Positions 35,638 to 44,120 of a stretch of DNA of 64,000 nt are shown piece after piece. The first letter of the stretch is position 1. Each line of letters opens with the position of its first letter. The notes under the pieces are model-generated. The model was given only the letters and a program-made list of their open reading frames with translations, ran no database searches and was not told where the DNA came from. Origin of the DNA: Streptomyces sp. NBC_01198. Its GTDB lineage: Bacteria; Actinomycetota; Actinomycetes; Streptomycetales; Streptomycetaceae. Location: assembly GCF_036010485.1 (NCBI RefSeq), contig NZ_CP108568.1, positions 620,001 to 684,000 of the forward strand. Direction: 5' to 3'. A program made the translations under genes and the position numbers.

Positions 35638-36048
35638 ATGGCGGATCAGGGCACCAACAAGACCGGCTTCGTCCGCGACGACGAGCTCAAGCGGGAGATG
35701 CAGGGCGAGCTGCAGGGCAACCGGACGCAGCGGTCGGACGACTCCTTCGACCCGGAGCCGTCCGGCGAGGACCCGCCCCTCGCGGAGCTGCGTCCCGCCG
35801 ACCAGGGCGGGGGCGCGCCGCCCGGCATGACGCCGCTGGACGTGTCCGTCCGCAGTGAACTCGCCCGCCATCTGGAGCGGGGCGTCTTCCCCGCGCAACG
35901 GGACGGTCTGCTGGACGCCCTGCGCCGCAACCAGGCGCCGGACTCCGTGGTGAACCTCGTCGAGGACCTGCCCACCGGCGAGCGCTACACGAACGTGCAG
36001 GACGTCATGCGCGCCATGGGCCTCGGCGTCGAGGACCGCCGTGCCTGA
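35638..36048 (+). CDS. DUF2795 domain protein
   Basis: In this 136-residue soluble protein the first 75 residues are polar and disordered. The C-terminal 60 match DUF2795: SELARHLERGVFPAQRDGLLD, ALRRNQAPDSVVNLVEDLP, then RYTNVQDVMRAMG. The domain resembles small DNA-binding or K-homology-like helical modules, but its function is not established. Monocistronic, ATG 35638 behind GGAAGG. The promoter at 35559-35583 predicts induction by a SigB-type stress sigma factor, fitting the nearby rsb genes. Confidence 0.85.
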   Translation: MADQGTNKTGFVRDDELKREMQGELQGNRTQRSDDSFDPEPSGEDPPLAELRPADQGGGAPPGMTPLDVSVRSELARHLERGVFPAQRDGLLDALRRNQAPDSVVNLVEDLPTGERYTNVQDVMRAMGLGVEDRRA

Positions 36049-36086
36049 GGCAGCCCACATGAGCCCTGGAGGCACGACCGGCGCCG

Positions 36087-37364
36087 CTAGGAGGCGTCGG
36101 TGCGGGGGAAGACGTACTCGTCGAGCACGATCCCGAGCGCCACGGCGGCCGGGATCGCCACCAGGCCGCCGATGATCCCCAGCAGTGACCCGCCGGCCAG
36201 CACCGCGACCACGGTCACCACGGGGTGCACGTCCACCGCGAACTTCATGGCCCGGGGCATGATCAGGTAGTCCTCGGCGACCCGGAACCCGACGTAGAAG
36301 GCCGCCGTGGCCAGGGCCACCGGCAGGGACACGGTCAGCGCCACCACGCTGACCACGATGCCGCCGACGGTCGAGCCGATCACCGGCACCATGTCCATCA
36401 GCGCCACGAAGATGCCCAGCGCGGCCGCGTAGGGGACGCCGATGACCTCGCACCACACGAAGGTGGCAAGGCCGGCGATCGCCGAGGTCACGATGTTGCC
36501 GAGCATGTAGCGGCCGACCCGCCGGAGGATCTCCTCGGTGACGGCCTGCACGCGGGGACGCCGGGTGCCGGGGACGAAGCGGTAGCAGAACTGCTTGATG
36601 GTGGGCAGCGCCGCCATCACGTAGAGGGTCACGGTGATCACGATGACCGTCGAGGTGATGAGGCTGATCACCAGCTGACCGGCCCCCAGCACACCGCCGG
36701 CCACCTGGGAGGCGCCGCCGGAGCTGAGCTTCGACTGCGCCTTCTCGATGATGTGGTAGTGGTCCTCCAGCCTCCCCAGGGTGGAGTGGTGGTCGTGCAG
36801 CTGCTGCCGCCAGCGCGGTACGCCGTCGCTCAGCGCGTTCACCGCGTCGGTGACCGGCGGGATGATCAGGGCCAGGAACCCGGCAAGCACACCGGCGAAC
36901 CCGGCGAGCACCGCTGCCACCGACCAGCCCCGGCGCAGGCCGAGCCGTCCCAGCCAGGCCACGACGGGCTCCAGGCTGACCGCGATGAAGACCGCGAGCA
37001 GCAGGAGTGTCAGCAGCTCGCTCAGCTTGAGCACCGTCTGGACCAGCAGCCACGCCAGGATCGCCCCGAGTGCCAGCCCGAAGCCGATCTGGAACCAGGA
37101 CCGCTGGACGGCGGCCGTCCGCACCGGCCGGCGCAGCCTCCCTCCGGCGGCCGGAGCGGCGGCCTGGACGACGGCCTGGACGTCCGCGCCCTCGCCGGGC
37201 GCCTCCGCGGTCCGGTCCTCCCCGGCGCGGTCCCGGTCGGCCGCCGCGACACCGGCCGCCCGCCGGGCCTCCCGCTCTGCCGGGGCCGGTGCGGTGTCGG
37301 GCCGGTGCGGCTCCTGGGCTGCGGAACCGGGCCTCGGTATCGCTCGGGCCGGTATGTCGGACAC
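36087..37364 (-). CDS. AI-2E family (PerM/TqsA-like) membrane protein
   Basis: In this 425-residue protein the first 85 residues are a polar Ala/Pro/Arg/Glu-rich cytoplasmic tail. About eight membrane helices follow, with the family hallmarks: a paired N-terminal helix set (LLTLLLLAVFIAVSLEPVVAWL), a long central extramembrane region and the C-terminal IPGxxLGPPLGAL-like block, here ALGIFVALMDMVPVIGSTVGG. Relatives export autoinducer-2 or act as Na+/H+ antiporters; the substrate here is unknown. GTG 37364 is supported by GAAGGGGGAT upstream. Confidence 0.87.
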   Translation of the reverse strand: MSDIPARAIPRPGSAAQEPHRPDTAPAPAEREARRAAGVAAADRDRAGEDRTAEAPGEGADVQAVVQAAAPAAGGRLRRPVRTAAVQRSWFQIGFGLALGAILAWLLVQTVLKLSELLTLLLLAVFIAVSLEPVVAWLGRLGLRRGWSVAAVLAGFAGVLAGFLALIIPPVTDAVNALSDGVPRWRQQLHDHHSTLGRLEDHYHIIEKAQSKLSSGGASQVAGGVLGAGQLVISLITSTVIVITVTLYVMAALPTIKQFCYRFVPGTRRPRVQAVTEEILRRVGRYMLGNIVTSAIAGLATFVWCEVIGVPYAAALGIFVALMDMVPVIGSTVGGIVVSVVALTVSLPVALATAAFYVGFRVAEDYLIMPRAMKFAVDVHPVVTVVAVLAGGSLLGIIGGLVAIPAAVALGIVLDEYVFPRTDAS

Positions 37365-37520
37365 TGCGTCATCCCCCTTCGTGGCGATGGTCCTGGGCCC
37401 ACGTCTCGCGACGCGCGGCCCGGGACCCTGCCGCCGACGGCACGACCCCGGCGGGCGTCTACCCCCACCTGCGCGGACGACGCACGCCGGCCGTGGCTCC
37501 ACCGGGGGGGGTAACGCAGT

Positions 37521-37542
37521 GCCCGGGGCCGCAGCCCCGGGC
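37521..37542 (-). terminator. Hairpin after the HAD gene
   Basis: Perfect 9-bp arms (37521-37529 and 37534-37542) with loop CGCA start eight bases past the HAD stop codon. Confidence 0.65.
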
Positions 37543-37549
37543 GTGCCGG

Positions 37550-38254
37550 TCAGGCCCAGCCGGGCGGGGCGGCGAGCAGGCTGTCGTCCAGGTGGGCGAG
37601 CAGGTCGGCGGGTGAGTCGTAGACGGCCGCCATTCCGGTCTCGCGCAGCTCCTCGCGGGTCCAGCCGCCGGTCAGCACCCCGAGGCAGCGCACGCCTGCC
37701 TTGCGGGCCGCCTCGCCGTCCCAGGTCGCGTCCCCGACGAAGACCGCCCGTTCGGCCGGCACGCCGGCCTTCTCCAGTGCCTGCTGGACGAGGTCCGGGG
37801 CCGGCTTGCTGGACGAGACGTCGGAGGAGGTGGTGACCGCCGCGATCGCGTCGCCCGCGTCGAGGGCACCGATCATCACCTCGGCCTCCTTCTCCTTGGC
37901 CGACGAGGCCAGCACCACCCGCCAGCCGCGTACGGCACACGCCCGCAGCAGATCGTGCGCGCCGGGCAGCGGGGTCAGCCGGGACCAGAACTGCGCGTAG
38001 AGGGTGTCGTGGGCCGCGCTGAGCGCCTCGTCCCCGTCGTGGTCCCGCTCGGTGCCGAGCAGGGCGTCAAGCAGGTGGTCGCTGCCCATGCCGATGCTGC
38101 GGTGGATCCGGGCCATGGGCACCTGGGCCCCCTGCTGCCGCAGGGCCTCCCACCAGGCGATCGTGTGCAGGTAGACGGTGTCCATCAGGGTGCCGTCGAT
38201 GTCGAACAGCACCGCTCCATCGGCGTCCTCGCCGGGTGTCTCGGGCGTGGTCAT
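37550..38254 (-). CDS. HAD-superfamily phosphatase (beta-phosphoglucomutase/phosphoglycolate phosphatase-like)
   Basis: The 234-residue HAD hydrolase has motif I FDIDGTLMDT, a helical cap inserted after it (subclass I), motif II VLASSAK, motif III lysine in SSSKPAPDLV and motif IV VFVGDATWDGEAARKAG. It hydrolyses a small phosphate ester; the exact substrate is not predictable. ATG 38254. Single gene ending in a hairpin. Confidence 0.88.
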   Translation of the reverse strand: MTTPETPGEDADGAVLFDIDGTLMDTVYLHTIAWWEALRQQGAQVPMARIHRSIGMGSDHLLDALLGTERDHDGDEALSAAHDTLYAQFWSRLTPLPGAHDLLRACAVRGWRVVLASSAKEKEAEVMIGALDAGDAIAAVTTSSDVSSSKPAPDLVQQALEKAGVPAERAVFVGDATWDGEAARKAGVRCLGVLTGGWTREELRETGMAAVYDSPADLLAHLDDSLLAAPPGWA

Positions 38255-38342
38255 GCCTCATCCTCTCGGTGTCCCGGGGATGGCGCAGCTCCGGTCCGGC
38301 CGAACGGTTCCGCTCGGCCGGACCCGGACCGACCTGGCAGCG

Positions 38343-38609
38343 TCATTCGGGCCAGCTGCCGGTCATACGCTGCACCACGTGGGCGCCGCCCCGCTCGACG
38401 GTGGCCTTGACCACCGCGAAGATGGCGCCCTGCACGGCCGCCGCGAGCAGGATCTCCTGCCATCCGCGATCCTTGTCGGTGGCGTCCGGGGCCTCGTCCT
38501 CGTGGGTCACCAGCTTCCACGACTGCCGGAACACCGCACCGGCCACGGCCCCGCTGACGGCCCCGAGGATCAGCCCGACGGGCTTGTACGCAAGCGCCGC
38601 GCCCTTCAT
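38343..38609 (-). CDS. DUF4235 small membrane protein
   Basis: The protein is 88 residues from ATG 38609, the family's usual length; an upstream ATG 38660 would add 17 residues. It matches the DUF4235 pattern: LAYKPVGLILGAVSGAVAGAVFRQSWK, a polar middle, then WQEILLAAAVQGAIFAVVKATVERGGA and a closing MTGSWPE. Two membrane segments are predicted. Function unknown. It is common in actinobacteria, often near stress or envelope genes, as here. Confidence 0.8.
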   Translation of the reverse strand: MKGAALAYKPVGLILGAVSGAVAGAVFRQSWKLVTHEDEAPDATDKDRGWQEILLAAAVQGAIFAVVKATVERGGAHVVQRMTGSWPE

Positions 38610-38849
38610 CCCCGCACTCCGCCCCGGCGCCCCTGCGCCAGTTCCGTCCGACCCGGGCATCCCCGGGCTCCGGCCCCGCGCTCACTCCTCATTCGAAGCA
38701 CCCTCTCCTCGGTCCGCCTGGACTGTCCGCGTGCCCCGGAATCGGCGGCTCACCCCGACCTGCGCCGGATAGCGGGCGACTGTTGGAGGCGGCCCGGGAG
38801 CATCCGCTCCGGGGGGGGTGTCCCCTCGCCGGACCGCGCGCCGGACCGC

Positions 38850-39839
38850 TCAGCGGAGACGGCCGGCGGTGGCGTCGGCGTCGGGCGCCGGGGAGGGCGG
38901 GGGCGGGCTCAGGCGGAGGTGGCAGCGGACGGCCGTGCCGGTGGGAGTCGTGTGGATCCGGACCAGGTCGGTGAGGTAGTTGACCAGGAGGAGGCCGCGG
39001 CCGCCCGGGCGGCCGGGGGGCGGGATGTGGCGGCCGGCCAGCGGGTCGGCGATGTGGCCGGCGTCCTCGACCTCGCACACGATGTCGCCGCCCTCGGCCC
39101 AGATGTGCAGGGTGCCCGTGCCGCCGCCGTGGATCACGCTGTTGGTGGTGAGCTCGGCGACGACCAGCGCCAGGTCCTCGCACCGGTCGGCCGGCAGGCC
39201 GAGAGCCACCGCCTCGCGTACCGCGAAGGCGCGGGTGTCGGGCAGCAGCATCGCGTCGAAGCCGCGGGCCGGGCTGCCGGACGGGCGGGAGAACGGCTGG
39301 TTGTAGGCGTCGACCACGGTGTCGGGCGCGTAGCCGGGGCTGCTGCGCGGGACGTCGTCCTCGATGATCATCGGATGGGTGGCCAGGGCGTCGTCGAGGA
39401 CCTGCCGGTCGAGCCGGGAGATGTCGAAGGGGCACAGGACGGTGGCCTCGCGGCCGGTGAAGGCGTGGTTGACCAGCGCCTCGTGCTGGGCGCAGGCCGC
39501 GTATTCGGCCGCGCTGCGGCCGGCCCAGATCGGCTCGCCGACGATCCGCACCCGGGTGCCGGCGTGGGCGTCGACGAAGGCACGCAGGATGCGGGGGATG
39601 ATCCGTCCCGGATTGCGGCCGGCCTGCTCCATGTCGATCAGCCGGACCCGCCCGGCGGCGGCGCCGAGCGCGCTTTCCAGCAGGGCCAGCCGGCTGCCGG
39701 GTACGGCCACGGCCACCGCTTCGCCCGCGTCGAGCCCTGCCTCGACGAACGGCACTGTGCCGGCCAGATAGGAGTCGCTGTCCCGGTAGAACAGGGCCGG
39801 GTGGAGGAACGATTCGGTCGGCGTCCCCATGCTCGTCAC
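38850..39839 (-). CDS. MEDS-domain anti-sigma regulator with HATPase (RsbA-like)
   Basis: In this 329-residue protein the N-terminal about 180 residues form a MEDS (DcmR-type) sensory domain: HPALFYRDSDSYLAGTVPFVEAGLDAGEAVAV, RVRIVGEPIW and CPFDISRL. The C-terminal about 120 form an RsbW-type ATPase: LVVAELTTNSVIHGGG, EVEDAGH and RPGGRGLLLVNYLTDL. Such RsbA-like proteins link a sensed signal to sigma-factor control. GTG 39839 overlaps the STAS stop (GTGA), so the two are made together and probably interact. The tail is Pro/Ser/Asp-rich. Confidence 0.85.
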   Translation of the reverse strand: MTSMGTPTESFLHPALFYRDSDSYLAGTVPFVEAGLDAGEAVAVAVPGSRLALLESALGAAAGRVRLIDMEQAGRNPGRIIPRILRAFVDAHAGTRVRIVGEPIWAGRSAAEYAACAQHEALVNHAFTGREATVLCPFDISRLDRQVLDDALATHPMIIEDDVPRSSPGYAPDTVVDAYNQPFSRPSGSPARGFDAMLLPDTRAFAVREAVALGLPADRCEDLALVVAELTTNSVIHGGGTGTLHIWAEGGDIVCEVEDAGHIADPLAGRHIPPPGRPGGRGLLLVNYLTDLVRIHTTPTGTAVRCHLRLSPPPPSPAPDADATAGRLR

Positions 39840-40168
39840 TTCACCACCTCTAGTGCGGTCACATCAGGCCGGAAGATCTCCAGCGCCCGCCGCAGCGAAG
39901 CCGGCGGGCGGTCGAGAACGACACGCCGCCCGGCGGCCAGGTCCAGCGCCGCGACGGCCAGCGCACCGGCTCCGGCGACGTCGGAGAAGGCAAGGCCGGA
40001 CAGGTCCAGCCGAACCGTCCCGCCGTAGTCACTCAGGCGTCTCAGAGCGTCTTCCCACGCAGGGCGGGTGATCACACTGATTTCTCCGGCGATCCGCAGC
40101 GCGTGCCGGCCCGGGAACTCCTGGACCTCCAGACGGGGGGCGTGCACCGGCGACGCCTGCCCTGCCAA
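39836..40168 (-). CDS. STAS-domain protein with non-canonical phosphorylation site
   Basis: This is an approximately 110-residue STAS protein. The phosphosite loop reads RLDLSGLAFSDVAGAGAL: where antagonists have D-S-x-G, this has D-V-x-G, so it cannot be phosphorylated at the usual serine and may be constitutively binding. The start is uncertain. The frame opens at TTG 40168, 13 bases after GGAGG, or GTG 40147 (103 residues). The better-spaced ATG 40172 is in another frame. The stop overlaps the MEDS-ATPase start, implying a dedicated pair. Confidence 0.75.
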   Translation of the reverse strand: MAGQASPVHAPRLEVQEFPGRHALRIAGEISVITRPAWEDALRRLSDYGGTVRLDLSGLAFSDVAGAGALAVAALDLAAGRRVVLDRPPASLRRALEIFRPDVTALEVVK

Positions 40169-40291
40169 CCATCCACGCGCACCTCCGGCCCTGTCCCGCC
40201 AGATCGTAACCTGTCGTTCCGCCGCTGGGGAGAGGCGGTAGACGTACCGAATGTCGCTGTTGCGAGGGGTTCGGGCGCAGTGGTGGCGGCG

Positions 40292-41800
40292 TCACACGGT
40301 GAAGGGGGTGTCCTCGGGGGTGACCGGGGCGTGCAGGGTGGTGGTGCCGGTCAGGTAGCGGTCGGCGGCGGCCGCGGCGGAGCGGCCCTCCGCGATGGCC
40401 CACACCACGAGGGACTGACCGCGGCCCGCGTCGCCGGCGACGAAGATCCCGTCCGACCCCTCAGAGCCGTCGCGGCCCGCCGGGTGGGTGGTCTGCGCCG
40501 CGTAGCCGACGTCGCGGGCGAAGTTCCCGCGGCCGTCCAGCGTCAGCCCGAGCTGCTCGGCCAGGCCGGTGCCACGTTCGGGTCCGGAGAACCCCAGTGC
40601 GAGCAGCACCAGGTCCGCCGGGACCACCCGTTCCGTCCCGGGCCTGGGGCGCCTCGCCGCGGCTTCCACCTCCGTCAGGTGCAGCGCCTTCACCTGGCCG
40701 TCCTGGTCCCCCTCGAAGCGGAGGGTGGCGGCGGAGAACACCCGCGGATCGGTGCCGGCCCGGCCCCTGGCCTCCTCGTGGGCGTGCGAGATCCGGTAGA
40801 CGCGCGGATACGTCGGCCAGGGCTCGGCCTGCGGCCGGACCGTCTCCGGTTCCGGGTTGATGTCGAGCTGGAGCACGGAGGCCGCGCCCTGGCGGAGCAC
40901 CGTGCCGAGGCAGTCGGAGCCGGTGTCCCCGCCGCCGACGATCACCACGTGCCTGCCCTGGGCGGTGATCGGCGAGTCGGCGTAGTCGCCCTCCCCGGCC
41001 TGGTTGGACAGCGTCAGGTACTCCATCGCCTGGTGGACGCCGGACAGCCGCCGGCCGGGGACCGGCAGGTCCCGCTGCTCCCTGGCGCCCACCGCGACGA
41101 CCATCGCGTCGTGCCGCCTCGCGAGCTCGCCGGCGTCGAGATCGCCGCCGACGTCCACACCGGTGCGGAAGGTGGTGCCCTCCGCCCGCATCTGGTCGAT
41201 CCTGCGGTCGATCTGCCTCTTCTCCATCTTGAACGCGGGGATGCCGTAGCGGAGCAGCCCGCCGATCCGGTCGGCCCGCTCGTAGACGACGACGGTGTGG
41301 CCGCCGCGGGTGAGCTGCTGGGCCGCCGCGAGACCGGCGGGCCCCGAGCCGACGACGGCGACGGTCTTCTCGCTGAGCCGGTCCGGGGGCTGCGGCTCGG
41401 CGTATCCCCGCTCCCAGATCTGGTCGGCGATGCCCTGCTCGACGTTCTTGATCGTCACCGGATCGGCGTTGATGGCCAGCACGCACGCGTCCTCGCACGG
41501 GGCCGGGCACAGCCGCCCGGTGAACTCGGGGAAGTTGTTCGTGGCGTGCAGCCGCTCGGCGGCGGCCTGCCAGTCGCCGTGGGCCGCGTACACGTTCCAC
41601 TCCGGGATGAGGTTCCCCAGCGGGCAGCCGTTGTGGCAGAACGGTATGCCGCAGTCCATGCAGCGGGAGGCCTGCTCGGAGACGACCGGGAGCAGCTGCT
41701 GCCCGGCGTAGACCTCGTCCCAGTCCCCCAGCCGCTCCTCGACGGGGCGCGGCGGGACCGCACGGCGGGGGTACTTCATGAAGCCGTAGATGTCGGTCAT
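40292..41800 (-). CDS. gltD: Glutamate synthase small subunit or GltD-like oxidoreductase
   Basis: The 502-residue protein has the N-terminal iron-sulfur region CMDCGIPFCHNGCPLGN with a further cluster LCPAPCEDAC, an FAD-binding motif VVGSGPAGLAAAQQL and an NADPH-binding motif VIVGGGDTGSDCLG. It feeds electrons from NADPH to the large subunit, which makes glutamate from glutamine and 2-oxoglutarate. ATG 41800 follows GGGAGG. In most Streptomyces gltB is directly upstream of gltD. Here the upstream neighbour is an MFS gene, so this is a separated or additional copy. Confidence 0.9.
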   Translation of the reverse strand: MTDIYGFMKYPRRAVPPRPVEERLGDWDEVYAGQQLLPVVSEQASRCMDCGIPFCHNGCPLGNLIPEWNVYAAHGDWQAAAERLHATNNFPEFTGRLCPAPCEDACVLAINADPVTIKNVEQGIADQIWERGYAEPQPPDRLSEKTVAVVGSGPAGLAAAQQLTRGGHTVVVYERADRIGGLLRYGIPAFKMEKRQIDRRIDQMRAEGTTFRTGVDVGGDLDAGELARRHDAMVVAVGAREQRDLPVPGRRLSGVHQAMEYLTLSNQAGEGDYADSPITAQGRHVVIVGGGDTGSDCLGTVLRQGAASVLQLDINPEPETVRPQAEPWPTYPRVYRISHAHEEARGRAGTDPRVFSAATLRFEGDQDGQVKALHLTEVEAAARRPRPGTERVVPADLVLLALGFSGPERGTGLAEQLGLTLDGRGNFARDVGYAAQTTHPAGRDGSEGSDGIFVAGDAGRGQSLVVWAIAEGRSAAAAADRYLTGTTTLHAPVTPEDTPFTV

Positions 41801-41953
41801 CCGCCGCCTCCCTCGCACGCTTGCGGAGCTGTACGGCGTTCACCCCAGTTTATGACTGCTTTGCCCGGATATTGACGGTTCGGCGGGCCCAATCTGCGAG
41901 GTGCGTCCTGCGGGGTGCCGCACCGGCGTACGCGGCCGGGCCGCAGGGTGTGC

Positions 41954-43069
41954 TCAGCTCGCGTCGACCGGCTCCGGTACGACCTCCATCCCGGGAATCG
42001 GGGACGGCAGCAGCCACAGGCTGTTGTTGGCGATGTCGAAGAACATCACGCCGAGACCCGACAGGAACTCCATCGCGCCGAGCAGCAGGGCGCTCTTCCA
42101 GTGCGGGCCGCCGACCACCGTCAGCAGCACCATTGGGCTGGGGTAGAGCACGGCTCCCAGCAGGATCGTCCGGCCCAGGCCGACGAGGTCGACGAGCTTG
42201 CGCGCCAGGACCGCGCCGAGCAGGCCGCCGGCCGCGCCCGCGCCGAGGGACAGTCCGATCGTGCCCGCCGACAGGCCGAGCACCCGGTTGGCGAAGAGGA
42301 TGACGAGGGCCTGCGCGGCGAAGACGAAGAAGTTCATCGTCGTCGAGCAGGCCAGGCTGGCGCGCAGGACCGGGTGCCGGGCGATGAACCGGGCGCCGGT
42401 GGCCATCCTGGTGCGCAGCGGCAGGTGCGCGTCGGCCGCGGGCGGTGTCTCCCTGGTCCTGATGCGGCCGATCATCGTCGCGGAGAACAGGAAGGAGACC
42501 GCGTCCACGGCCACCGCGACGGGCGCCGTGACCGTCTGGATGAGCGCGCCGCCGACCGCCGGCCCGACCACGAAGGAGGCCGAACGGCTCGTGCTCAGCT
42601 TGCTGTTGGCGGCCACGTAGCCGGACCGGGGTATGAGCGTCACGAAGAACGTCGGATAGGCGACGTCGAACACCGTCTGCCCCACGCCGGTCACCGCGCC
42701 GACGACGTACAGCTGAGTGAGGCCGATCCCGTCCAGCGCGTAGGCGACCGGCAGGCTCGCCAGCGCGGCTGCCCGCAGGACGTCGGCCGCGACCAGCAGC
42801 CGCCTCTTGTGGGTGAGCGAGTCGACCCAGGCGCCGACGACCGGGGCCATCGTGTTCGGCAGCCATATCAGCGCCGTCAGCAGGGCGGCCTGCCGCGCGC
42901 CCACGTGCAACAGGGCCACCGCGATGAGCGGCAGCGCCAGTTCGCTGATCCGGTCGCCGAACTGGGAGACGGTCTGGCCGAGCCAGAAGGTGCCGAAGCG
43001 GCGGTCTGCGCGCGGAGGGCTCCCGGCCGTGCCCGGTGCCGCCGGACGCACCTGCTGGGGGCTGTCCAC
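41954..43069 (-). CDS. MFS transporter, apparently truncated at the C-terminus
   Basis: The protein is 371 residues from GTG 43069, chosen because GGAGG lies five bases upstream. It resembles the MFS_3/enterobactin-exporter-like group: FWLGQTVSQFGDRISELALPLIA, WLPNTMAPVVGAWVDSLTHKRR, and later GAGAAGGLLGAVLARKLVD. It stops soon after GLGVMFFDIANNSL. Relatives continue for about 50 or more residues, with two further helices. The last 20 residues (PSPIPGMEVVPEPVDAS) are polar and novel. I found no continuation in other frames downstream. It may be non-functional or have ten helices. Confidence 0.75.
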   Translation of the reverse strand: MDSPQQVRPAAPGTAGSPPRADRRFGTFWLGQTVSQFGDRISELALPLIAVALLHVGARQAALLTALIWLPNTMAPVVGAWVDSLTHKRRLLVAADVLRAAALASLPVAYALDGIGLTQLYVVGAVTGVGQTVFDVAYPTFFVTLIPRSGYVAANSKLSTSRSASFVVGPAVGGALIQTVTAPVAVAVDAVSFLFSATMIGRIRTRETPPAADAHLPLRTRMATGARFIARHPVLRASLACSTTMNFFVFAAQALVILFANRVLGLSAGTIGLSLGAGAAGGLLGAVLARKLVDLVGLGRTILLGAVLYPSPMVLLTVVGGPHWKSALLLGAMEFLSGLGVMFFDIANNSLWLLPSPIPGMEVVPEPVDAS

Positions 43070-43267
43070 GGCATCCTCCGGTGGCGTAGTTCCGGCGACG
43101 GGAACACCGTACGCCACCCGCCGCCCGCATCGATGAACTCCCGCTCACCCGCGGCCCGGTGACACGAACGTCCGGGGACGGCCCGGCACCCGCCTGCCGC
43201 TCACCGCGCGCCCGGCCGTAAGCGGTCTTACGTTGGCTGGGGGGTCCGGCGATACCGAGGAGTGGTC

Positions 43268-43456
43268 ATGGGCGACGACAAGAAGACGGGCAAGGCCAAG
43301 GACAGGGCGAAGGAAGCCCTGGGCATGGACGACCGCCGCAAGCAGGCCGAGGCCGAGAAGACCGAGGCCGCCAGGCAGCGGAAGACGAAGCAGGCGGAAG
43401 AGCCGGTGGACAACGGTCCGATGGAGTCGATCAACCGCGACGACACCAAGAGGTGA
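43268..43456 (+). CDS. 62-aa highly charged helical protein
   Basis: The tiny soluble protein is rich in Lys, Glu, Ala and Arg (KKTGKAKDRAKEALGMDDRR, then AEAEKTEAARQRKTKQAEE) and is predicted to be mostly helix with a polar tail. It recalls CsbD-type stress proteins in composition but lacks their clear motif, so I leave it unassigned. ATG 43268 follows GAGGAG. Monocistronic with a terminator. A short inverted repeat (GTAAG-CGGT-CTTAC, near 43218-43231) lies in its promoter region. Confidence 0.75.
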   Translation: MGDDKKTGKAKDRAKEALGMDDRRKQAEAEKTEAARQRKTKQAEEPVDNGPMESINRDDTKR

Positions 43457-43465
43457 CCCGGCGCG

Positions 43466-43495
43466 CGGGCCCTCACCCTCCGGGGTGGGGGCCCG
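43466..43495 (+). terminator. Hairpin after the 62-aa gene
   Basis: 13-bp arms (43466-43478 and 43483-43495) pair with one G-U wobble around a TCCG loop, ten bases past the stop. It may also serve the minus-strand SnoaL-like gene. Confidence 0.65.
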
Positions 43496-43523
43496 TGGCG
43501 TGCCCCCCGCGGACGGACCGGGG

Positions 43524-43934
43524 TCAGTCGGCCAGCCCGAGCTGCTGCATCATCCCCAGCTCGTCGCTGCTGCCCCAGCGCTCGACCAGCTTGCCGTCCT
43601 CGAAGCGGCTGATCTGCATACCGCGGTAGCTCACCGGCCGGCCGGTCGGGGCGTGGCCCTTCAGGGTGCCGAGGTGCGTGCCGCTGATGGTGTACGCGAA
43701 GGCCAGCTCGTCGTCGGTCGCGACCAGGTGCTCGACCTCGACCTTCAGGTCCGGGAAGGCGGCGCGGATCTCCGCGAACATCGCCTTGTAGCCCTCGGCG
43801 CCCGGGCCCTGCCCCGGAGCGGGGTCGTGGTCGACCGAGTCGGCGGTGACGACCTCGTCCAGGGCGTCGAGCCTCCCGCTGGTGACGGCCTCGCCGAACG
43901 CGGTCTGGGCGGCGATGTTGGTCTGCTGGGACAT
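43524..43934 (-). CDS. SnoaL-like / ester cyclase (NTF2-fold) protein
   Basis: The protein is 136 residues from ATG 43934 (CAGGAG upstream). It has an NTF2-like fold with the SnoaL-type pattern: ALDEVVTADSVDHDPAPGQG, GYKAMFAEIRAAFPDLKVEVEHLVA, GTHLGTLKGHAPTGRPVSYRGM and RFEDGKLVERWGSSDELGMMQQLG. The family includes polyketide cyclases but most members are of unknown role. No polyketide genes are present, so a general small-molecule role is likelier. Confidence 0.85.
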   Translation of the reverse strand: MSQQTNIAAQTAFGEAVTSGRLDALDEVVTADSVDHDPAPGQGPGAEGYKAMFAEIRAAFPDLKVEVEHLVATDDELAFAYTISGTHLGTLKGHAPTGRPVSYRGMQISRFEDGKLVERWGSSDELGMMQQLGLAD

Positions 43935-44120
43935 GTCGCTCCTGCTGTCGTCGGAAGCTGCTCTCGTAGCCGGCGCCGAAGGCCGCGGGCGGCCGCCGCC
44001 GGGGCGGGGCCGCGCCCTCGGCGGCAAACTAGCCGGGCCCGGCGGCCACGGCACGTCACCTCGCCGGTCGCCCGCGGAAGACGACCGGCATCGCCCAGCC
44101 GGTGGCACGCTCCCGCCGGC

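Noticed and set aside
43268..43456. CsbD-family stress protein
   Set aside because: Charge and size fit but the CsbD sequence pattern is not visible, so the gene is left unassigned.
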